The notes under the pieces are model-generated. The model was not told where the DNA came from. It searched no databases and saw nothing but the letters and a program-made list of their open reading frames with translations. From contig NJDV01000007.1 of the NCBI GenBank assembly GCA_002254765.1, positions 1-11,237 on the forward strand: a DNA stretch of 11,237 bases, given 5' to 3'. The position numbers and the translations under genes are program-made. Source of the stretch: Thermoplasmatales archaeon ex4484_36 (GTDB taxonomy: Archaea; Thermoplasmatota; Penumbrarchaeia; Penumbrarchaeales; EX4484-36). The first letter of the stretch is position 1. Each line of letters begins with the position of its first letter. Shown here piece by piece: positions 1-5,521 of the stretch.

Positions 1-44
1 GTCTTTTGATGTTGTAGGTGCGGACAGATAGCAAATAGAGGGCA

Positions 45-2756
45 ATGTGGCCTAAGAATGGGTGTAGGAAGAGTTCCACACCCATCAATTTATTAAATAA
101 TGTGAGATATATAACATATCATCTGGAGCTTGAGGATGCAGGTAGCTTGCCGCCTCCCGCCGATTACAATATCTTCTCACGCCTCTCCTCGTTGGAGGGA
201 GAGATCCAGCAGAGTGTTGACCCCCCTCAGATTGTGAACTACTCCGCCCATGCGTTGCCCCTCAACATATACACCCCGCACAATATCCCCTCGAACTTTA
301 TGAACAATTATGAAGTGGCCGACCAGGAGCTCTCCCTTCCAAAGCTTAAAGAGCCGCTGATCATTGAGGAGGTCAAGAAGAACCCCCGGGCAAATTACAC
401 AACACTTCTTGACTGGGTCCTGCCCCAACCCTTGAGTGAGGGGAGCCTGAACTTTGGGGTGATGACCTATCAGGAGGGGTATGTGAACTGGAAGCTTGGC
501 TCCCTTATCCCAAGGCTTGTCTTCACAGATTCGGACCTATCCCGCTGGGTATACATAGACACCGACAATGACTCCTCCACGGGGGACTCTGCCGGGAGAG
601 ATATCAGGGTTCGTTTGGGCGTCACTCAGGCCAGTGTTGAAATAAACCCCCCTACAATACTACCCCCCACCCCCCCATCCCTTTCTTTCGAAGGATTTAC
701 CATCACCCTTGAGGTGGAGGCGCTAGGAACTCCGAACCCCTCACCCCTTGAGGTCTATGTGGTGAAGGCCATATCCTATTCTGGAAAGAACTATCTGTGG
801 TGCCTGGGTGCTGGGGCAGACCATCCCCCCTCCAGACTCATCATGAGCGTGAGGGCCGAGAGGGTTGTGGCCAGGTTTGAAAGGGGTAGCTTCTCTGGCT
901 TCTCTTTAAGTAATCTCAGCAGTGCCCAGTTCTCCTTCATAGACGTTGTTGGGCCCTACAGCATATCGTACTGGAGCCAGGATGGCTTATCATCATTCTC
1001 GCCTCACATCGCCCTCCTGAAGGTGGAAGACCTTCGGATCGTAGGCTACTCCCATTTAACTGGAACCCTCACACCATCCCTCGGATACTCCTCCGTTCCG
1101 CCCTCGGGAAACCTCTCTCTGGACTTCCCCTCCCTAACATCTCCGATAAATGAACTGGTGTGGAGAGCAGGTGAGGAGGGGTCAGGAGAGTTTCCCACAA
1201 GACTTGACCTAGCATATAGAGAAGAAGATTCCGCCAGCCTATATGCGGTAGCGAAGGTCACCGACCTACCACCTTCTCTGCATATCAAGGTGGACCGTCA
1301 CAGCACAGGCGGGAAGAACGTGACCGAGCTTACCTACCACGGCTCTCATACCGTAGGGAGGCTAGCCTTCCACGAGGAGATTCTCTCACCTACGGGAGAG
1401 CTATCCGTCACGACCATGCTGATCAAGGAGTTACCCCTCACATTGCACCTCAGCACAACGGGAGGAGAGTTCTACTCCTACAATGCTACCTTCCCGGTCA
1501 ACGCCTCCCTGGGGATTGTGGGAGGTATGTTGGAGGGGGTCATGGGAAAGATATCGGAGAGATTCGGCAGGATCGGCAGGGTTCTAAGGTCCCTGCCCAG
1601 ATCCGTAGCCACTCTTCCTGAGGAGAAGGGGTGGCTTGAGGCAGAGTGTGAAGGGGGGCTGGGGGAGATCTTCTACGCCTCCGGAGAGCTGAAATACCTA
1701 ACCACATCCTCATCCAGCTATCTATCCATCTACCAAGCTAATGAGGATGCCTACCCCACCCTTTCGATCCGGCTGAAGAATGTCCAAAAGGGGGAGCTGA
1801 ACTTCTCCTCCGGCTTCAAGGTCGCTCTCACACTTCTCAAAAGACAGAAGGTCGATCTCGCTGGAATCATCCCGGGGGGGGAGACATTGCTCATGGTAGA
1901 TAGCGCCCCCGGGGAGATGACCATTCTTCAGGACCCGGAAGGAGAGAGGCTCTTTTTGGGACTCTCCGAGAGGGTGGAGGAGGTCCACCTTCTTGGCAGA
2001 AGCGAGGAGGTCTCAATTGAAATGATAATAGAGGGGCTTATGGGGGAGGCTGAGATTATAAATCTGAAAGATACCTTTTGGGTCTCTTTCGGGGAAGCCA
2101 TAAACTCCCTCTCTTTAAGGGGCGCCTTCCGACCTTTACCCGAGTATCTTAACATGACGCTTCCCTCCAATCTCACAGGGGTTGAAATCCCGCTCCCCTC
2201 TCTATACGGAGGTGACTTCACCGGAATAGCCGAAGGCCTCCTCTCCTTAACAGGCATCGCTGACAGCCTTCTCAACCTGACGTACAACGCCCTTGACTCG
2301 ATGGTGGAGAGGCTCGGGGCCATCGGCCAAAACATGTCCCTCAGCTGGAGGGTGGGTAGCGACCAGTCCACGGACCTTGTCCTCCACGTACAGAGGCTGG
2401 GAAGCGCTCCTTTCAAATCTGCCAGCTGGACACATGGCCTCTGGATATACCAGAGCGGCAAGGGCAGGGAGTCCTCCCTCGACATGAAAATATTCCTCAT
2501 GGGCCTCCCCTCGGAGGGCTCTTTAAGCTTCTCCTTTGAGGAGGAGACCCTTGTGTTCGACCTGGACTTCGAGGGATACTCACCAGCCATGCCATGGCTT
2601 CTTGTAAGGACCTTAGGTTTCCAAGATAGAGATATAACGATCTACATGAACGACATAAAATCCGGTATAAACATGGACGTGCCTCGAGTTCCTCTACATA
2701 AAGCTCTCCAAATCTTTGAAGGGGAGATGGTCTCAGATCTACGGCATTTTCCATGA
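45..2756 (+). CDS. Large beta-rich, probably exported protein of unknown family (main part, frame interrupted at 3' end)
   Basis: An open frame of 903 codons whose family I do not recognise. The product is rich in Ser, Thr, Leu and Gly with alternating hydrophobic residues typical of beta-sandwich repeats. It carries about a dozen N-x-S/T sequons, which suits a glycosylated archaeal surface protein. Residues 172-181 (DTDNDSSTGD) form an acidic Asp/Asn loop like known calcium-binding loops; the segment after it (GRDIRVRL) begins a distinct domain that runs to about residue 275. Few cysteines are present. No signal peptide or membrane segment is seen at the N-terminus: the first 25 residues include an AT-rich, intergenic-looking stretch, and an in-frame stop lies at 36-38. 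The true start is therefore unclear; GTG at 102 or ATG at 300 are alternatives. At the other end the frame runs off at 2756, while the same style of sequence continues in the +1 frame, so this is most likely about 893 residues of a ~1070-residue product. It could be a decaying gene or carry a sequencing error. Confidence 0.75.
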   Translation: MWPKNGCRKSSTPINLLNNVRYITYHLELEDAGSLPPPADYNIFSRLSSLEGEIQQSVDPPQIVNYSAHALPLNIYTPHNIPSNFMNNYEVADQELSLPKLKEPLIIEEVKKNPRANYTTLLDWVLPQPLSEGSLNFGVMTYQEGYVNWKLGSLIPRLVFTDSDLSRWVYIDTDNDSSTGDSAGRDIRVRLGVTQASVEINPPTILPPTPPSLSFEGFTITLEVEALGTPNPSPLEVYVVKAISYSGKNYLWCLGAGADHPPSRLIMSVRAERVVARFERGSFSGFSLSNLSSAQFSFIDVVGPYSISYWSQDGLSSFSPHIALLKVEDLRIVGYSHLTGTLTPSLGYSSVPPSGNLSLDFPSLTSPINELVWRAGEEGSGEFPTRLDLAYREEDSASLYAVAKVTDLPPSLHIKVDRHSTGGKNVTELTYHGSHTVGRLAFHEEILSPTGELSVTTMLIKELPLTLHLSTTGGEFYSYNATFPVNASLGIVGGMLEGVMGKISERFGRIGRVLRSLPRSVATLPEEKGWLEAECEGGLGEIFYASGELKYLTTSSSSYLSIYQANEDAYPTLSIRLKNVQKGELNFSSGFKVALTLLKRQKVDLAGIIPGGETLLMVDSAPGEMTILQDPEGERLFLGLSERVEEVHLLGRSEEVSIEMIIEGLMGEAEIINLKDTFWVSFGEAINSLSLRGAFRPLPEYLNMTLPSNLTGVEIPLPSLYGGDFTGIAEGLLSLTGIADSLLNLTYNALDSMVERLGAIGQNMSLSWRVGSDQSTDLVLHVQRLGSAPFKSASWTHGLWIYQSGKGRESSLDMKIFLMGLPSEGSLSFSFEEETLVFDLDFEGYSPAMPWLLVRTLGFQDRDITIYMNDIKSGINMDVPRVPLHKALQIFEGEMVSDLRHFP
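86..116 (+). promoter_or_regulatory. AT-rich stretch, possible archaeal TATA region
   Basis: This block is far richer in A and T than anything nearby and contains TTATTAAATA (90-99) and GATATATAAC (106-115), both like archaeal TATA elements. It sits inside the first 25 codons of the open frame that begins at 45, so either that start is too far upstream or the block is only coincidentally AT-rich. A start site about 25 bases downstream would fall near 120-140, where no good in-frame start codon is seen. Bases 1-44 hold only short frames with early stops. Confidence 0.3.
2716..2756 (+). other. Apparent frameshift joining two parts of one gene
   Basis: The 903-codon frame and the next frame overlap here and differ by +1. 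If one G is removed from the GGGG run at 2721-2724, the text reads on without a break as ...QIFEGRWSQIYGIFHDL..., a ~1070-residue product. The downstream frame has no ATG, GTG with ribosome-binding site or other good start at this point; its first possible start is a TTG at 2716. Both sides share the same composition and a similar repeat (see findings). I infer a one-base insertion in the G-run, from mutation or sequencing, rather than two genes. Confidence 0.7.
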
Positions 2757-3258
2757 TCTCCCGTTGAGCTTTAGTGCCCGCATAGAGAGCAACCCACTAG
2801 TAAGCTTAAGACACCCCCTCACCCTCCAAGGGTTCCCCACGTTTTCTCTCGCAACAAGCGGGAGGGATATAGACCTCTACATAAACTACGATGGGAAGGG
2901 GCTGGGCCAGAGGGGAAGATTCACCATAAACTCCCTAATCTTCTCCGCTAGGGACGTGAAGAGCCTGGCACTGGACTCCAGCATGCTCCCCGGAGGGTTG
3001 CCTGTCATATATCTAAAAAAGCTTGAAGTGAGGAACGTGAAGGCCGTTTTGGACTTCTCCCTGAAGGTGCGCGGAAAAGACATGTCCCCCAGAGGAAGCT
3101 TCTACGTATATAGAGTGTCATCCAGCGGTTTCACCCGCACCCTCTCCCTGCAGAGCGGCCCGCTCGAAATCAACCTGGAGGGCTACAGGAGCGCTACTAT
3201 CATCCCTGCACCTATTGTAATGATGTGGCAGGAGGCCGTATCGGGGGTGGTAAGCTGA
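2716..3258 (+). CDS. C-terminal part of the large beta-rich exported protein (shifted frame)
   Basis: A 180-codon frame that I read as the continuation of the preceding gene after a one-base shift. It has the same alternating polar/hydrophobic pattern, no signal peptide and no membrane segment. Its opening stretch (DLPLSFSARIE... then SGRDIDLYINYDGKG) resembles the end of the upstream frame (GSLSFSFEEE... then QDRDITIYMNDIKSG), so two copies of one beta module lie either side of the break. The TTG at 2716 is only the first formal start and has no ribosome-binding site. The frame stops with TGA at 3256-3258 inside the start region of the next gene. If it were a separate gene, translation would have to be coupled to the upstream frame. 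Confidence 0.6.
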   Translation: MKGRWSQIYGIFHDLPLSFSARIESNPLVSLRHPLTLQGFPTFSLATSGRDIDLYINYDGKGLGQRGRFTINSLIFSARDVKSLALDSSMLPGGLPVIYLKKLEVRNVKAVLDFSLKVRGKDMSPRGSFYVYRVSSSGFTRTLSLQSGPLEINLEGYRSATIIPAPIVMMWQEAVSGVVS

Positions 3259-3698
3259 AGAGGGGACTTCTCATCTCTGTGGTCCTTGTGGCCGTAATCC
3301 TCGCCACCTCCGCATACATCCTCTACCCCCGTAGGAGCCTTCAGGTCTATCTCCTCTACCACGAGGCAATAGGGGGCGGCGGGGTGGGCGGGATAATAGA
3401 CGTCAACCTAATGGTGAAAAACACCGGTAACCGCAAGGCCGGATATGTTGAAGGATACCTCTCCGTTGTGGGAGAGGGTGGTGAGGAGGTTCTCAGACTT
3501 AACATCTCATTTTGGGACCTAGCCCCGGGGGATGTGGATGAGGCCCAGGGTTACTTTGTGGGAGATCAGTTCCAGAGCTATCGGATGGAGGTGAGTCTTA
3601 CCTACTCCATAGGTGAGAAGGACGGAAGCGTCATGAAAGTCCTTCAGATAAGCGAAGACTACATGAACGTTATCTCTAGCTTCACCCTGAAGTGCTAG
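3225..3698 (+). CDS. Small membrane-anchored protein with an external beta domain, unknown function
   Basis: The 157-residue product starts with a basic stretch (KLKR, residues 10-13), then one hydrophobic segment (about 14-33) and YPRR. This fits either a signal anchor or a signal peptide cut after ATSA. The remaining ~120 residues look like one Ig- or CARDB-like beta-sandwich: a 'VNLMVKNTGNRKA' strand pair, a 'DLAPGD' turn and late strands such as 'MEVSLTYSIG' are typical of such domains, though I assign this by appearance only. The last residue is Cys. The formal start is GTG at 3225, which overlaps the previous frame by 34 bp. A CTG at 3255 is an attractive alternative: it lies five bases after GGGGGTGG, overlaps the preceding stop as CTGA, and would place the basic hydrophobic anchor right at the N-terminus. 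The tight coupling suggests it acts with the large protein at the cell surface. Confidence 0.75.
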   Translation: MAGGRIGGGKLKRGLLISVVLVAVILATSAYILYPRRSLQVYLLYHEAIGGGGVGGIIDVNLMVKNTGNRKAGYVEGYLSVVGEGGEEVLRLNISFWDLAPGDVDEAQGYFVGDQFQSYRMEVSLTYSIGEKDGSVMKVLQISEDYMNVISSFTLKC

Positions 3699-3707
3699 GT
3701 GAGCTAC

Positions 3708-5354
3708 TTACTTACGGAGTATTCCCTTGTAGCCGCAGGACGGACATACAACTGTAAGTGGTCTCTCCGGAGATGTCACCTTTATCTTAGCACTGCACTT
3801 GGGGCACTTAACAAGCTTCGGCTTGTATTTCTTCTCCTCCTTGACCTCTTCCTTCTCTTCCTCTTCCACAGCCACTTTCCTCTTCGGTCTGAAAGTGACC
3901 TCCTCTTCTTCTTCCTCCTCTTCCTCAACCTCCACCTTGACAGAGGGAACCTTGATCCTTCTCTTCTCAAACCTGCGTGGTTCCTCCTCCTTAGGAGGTG
4001 CCCTGCCTTTGAGCTCCTCTATCCTCTCTCTCGCCCTCCTAAGCTCGTACTCCAAGTCCTCTATTTCCTGCTGAAGTTCTGAGACCTTCCTCTCGTGCTC
4101 CTCAAGCGGGATCATCTTCTTCTTCTCCGCCTCCAGCTGCTCCTTCTCCCTCTTTAAGGCCCTCTTCTCATCCTCGATCTTCCATTCCAGCTCGCTCAGC
4201 TCCTTCTCCTTCGCCTCAAGCTCTTCCTTCATCTTCTTCAGCTCATCCCTCTCAGCCATCAGTGAATCCTTGAGCCTCGCAATGCGCCTGTCCTCCCTCT
4301 CAAGAAGCGCTTTTTCCGCCTCCATATCCTTCTTCTCCGCCTCAATCTCCCCTCTCTCCTTCTCAAGTGCTGCCCTCTCCTCCCTCAGAGCCCGCCTCTC
4401 CTCCTCAAGCCTTCTCCTCTCCTCCTCCAGTGCGCTCTCCCTTCTCTCAACATCATCGAGAAGTGCCTGAGCCTCCTCCATCTTCTTCTCCACTTCCATC
4501 ATACCCCTGCGATACTCCCTGTAGTTCTCCTCAAACTCCTCAAGCTGCTTCTGAAACTCCTCCTCTTTCTTCCTCAAATCCTCCCGCTCCCTCTCCAGCA
4601 TCTCCCTGCGGCGCTCCAGCTCCCCCCTCTCCCTCTCCAGCTCAGCCTTTAAGGCCTCCACCTCCTCCCTCTCCTTCTCAAAGGCCTCCTTCTCTTTCCT
4701 CAGGCGGTCCTTCTCCTCAAAGAGTGTGGCCTCCCTCCCGTCGAGGACCGATTTCTTCTTCTCAAGCTCTTTTCTCTCCGCCTCTAGCTCCTCTTTGAGC
4801 CTCTCAAAACTGAGCTTCTCCTTCTCTATCTCATCCCTGAGCTTCAGGAAGCGTTTCCTCTCCTCCTCCAGCTCCTTTATCTCCTTGAGGAGGTCCTCCC
4901 TCCTCATCTTGATGTCCTCCGCCTCCCTCTCAAGCCTCTTACGCTCATAATCAACGTCCTCTTTTTCCTTCTCCAGCTTCAGAAGGTGCTCCCTGAAGTG
5001 CTCCTCCGCCTTCTTGAGTATCTCCTCCTCCTTGCGAATGAGCTCCCTTCTTAAGGACTCCACCTCGTCGTAGAGCTTCAGAAGCTCTTCCTTCTCCTTC
5101 TCTATCTCATCCCAGCCCTTGGGCGTGGGCATCCTTGCCCTCTCTCTGGCTCCCTTCTCCGCCTTCTCCTTCACCGGAGCCTCCTCCACCATCTCCTCCA
5201 GGGGCTCCTCTACGGTCTCCACAACCTCTTCCATCTCGGGCTCCATCACCGCCTCTGGCTCCTCCGGTTCAAAAACGGCCTTCTTCGCCCTCCTGCCCTT
5301 TTTTTCCGCTTTGGTGTCTTCCCACTCAACCTTTATCTTTCTCTTTCTTGGCAT
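3708..5354 (-). CDS. Long coiled-coil protein with C-terminal zinc ribbon
   Basis: A 548-residue product (counting from the ATG at 5354; a GTG nine bases upstream lies within the ribosome-binding site and is unlikely). Residues here are numbered from that upstream GTG. The order is: a basic N-terminus (PRKRKIK); an acidic Glu/Pro/Val region to about 65; one long Glu/Lys/Arg/Leu coiled coil, about 83-452, with few prolines or glycines, which would span roughly 55 nm; a charged linker 453-513 with a run of nine Glu; and a zinc ribbon 514-551 with cysteines at 520, 523, 540 and 543 (CPKC-x16-CPSC). There is no Walker motif, so it is not an SMC or Rad50 ATPase. No signal or membrane segment is visible, so it should be cytoplasmic. 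Such zinc ribbons usually bind nucleic acid or protein; that is family knowledge, not shown here. It is divergent from the HerA-like ATPase gene and ends nine bases from the convergent gene to its left. A structural, scaffold or DNA-organising role is my inference. Coiled-coil similarity searches will give many false hits. Confidence 0.9.
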   Translation of the reverse strand: MPRKRKIKVEWEDTKAEKKGRRAKKAVFEPEEPEAVMEPEMEEVVETVEEPLEEMVEEAPVKEKAEKGARERARMPTPKGWDEIEKEKEELLKLYDEVESLRRELIRKEEEILKKAEEHFREHLLKLEKEKEDVDYERKRLEREAEDIKMRREDLLKEIKELEEERKRFLKLRDEIEKEKLSFERLKEELEAERKELEKKKSVLDGREATLFEEKDRLRKEKEAFEKEREEVEALKAELERERGELERRREMLEREREDLRKKEEEFQKQLEEFEENYREYRRGMMEVEKKMEEAQALLDDVERRESALEEERRRLEEERRALREERAALEKERGEIEAEKKDMEAEKALLEREDRRIARLKDSLMAERDELKKMKEELEAKEKELSELEWKIEDEKRALKREKEQLEAEKKKMIPLEEHERKVSELQQEIEDLEYELRRARERIEELKGRAPPKEEEPRRFEKRRIKVPSVKVEVEEEEEEEEEVTFRPKRKVAVEEEEKEEVKEEKKYKPKLVKCPKCSAKIKVTSPERPLTVVCPSCGYKGILRK

Positions 5355-5360
5355 CTGGTT

Positions 5361-5368
5361 CACCCCTT
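5361..5368 (-). promoter_or_regulatory. Ribosome-binding site deciding the coiled-coil gene start
   Basis: On the minus strand AAGGGGTG stands six bases before the ATG at 5354. It matches the archaeal 16S tail (complement GGAGGTGA) with one mismatch. Because the formal GTG at 5363 is part of this element, the ATG is the better start. Confidence 0.7.
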
Positions 5369-5374
5369 TAAGAG

Positions 5375-5410
5375 TGCAGTTTCATGCTAAACCAGGCTTT
5401 AAAAACTGCA
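5375..5410. repeat. Inverted repeat around the leftward promoter
   Basis: TGCAGTTT (5375-5382) and its exact reverse complement AAACTGCA (5403-5410) are separated by 20 bases. The arms bracket the leftward TATA box and the expected start site, which is where an archaeal repressor or activator could bind. It could also be chance, as eight-base dyads are not rare in AT-rich spacers. Confidence 0.4.
5397..5405 (-). promoter_or_regulatory. TATA box of the coiled-coil gene
   Basis: The minus strand reads TTTTTAAAG here. Transcription would begin about 25 bases further on, near 5375, leaving a leader of about 20 bases that carries the ribosome-binding site. The spacing is normal for an archaeal promoter; the call rests on position and sequence only. 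Confidence 0.5.
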
Positions 5411-5490
5411 TTTTTGTATTAATAGTTTTTTGTCCAAACCCGGGATTTCGCAGGGAGAACAGTGTTTTTCACACCCGCTCGGAACAGAAG

Positions 5491-5517
5491 TTAAAAATAT
5501 AGCCGCCATTTTTATAT
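5491..5517 (+). promoter_or_regulatory. Tandem TATA-like elements of the HerA-like gene
   Basis: TTAAAAATAT (5491-5500) is centred about 26 bases before the GTG at 5522. Transcription would then begin at or within a base or two of the start codon, giving a leaderless mRNA; this fits the lack of a ribosome-binding site there. A second element, TTTTTATAT (5509-5517), would start transcripts near 5540, inside the gene. The two elements form a short dyad (TAAAAAT, nine bases, ATTTTTA). The stretch from 5411 to 5490 shows no further clear signal. Confidence 0.5.
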
Positions 5518-5521
5518 CACC

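Noticed and set aside
2..31. Possible tail of an upstream + strand gene (SFDVVGADR, then stop)
   Set aside because: Only nine codons are visible before the window edge, so coding cannot be told from chance.
1928..2590. A 220-codon minus-strand frame opposite the large surface protein
   Set aside because: The + frame is much longer and shows consistent beta-protein texture. The minus frame is Arg/Ser-rich with no domain or promoter.
3699..3707. Terminator between the two convergent genes
   Set aside because: Only nine bases separate the stops, with no T-run or hairpin.
4367..4798. Ser/Pro-rich open frames on the + strand across 3799-5371
   Set aside because: They are antisense shadows of the coiled-coil gene: GAG/AAG codons read backwards give Ser, Pro, Leu and Phe. 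They lack starts with ribosome-binding sites and show no domain pattern.
3708..5354. Coiled-coil gene as an SMC or Rad50 protein
   Set aside because: No Walker A, Walker B or signature motif and no hinge are visible, and the C-terminus is a zinc ribbon.
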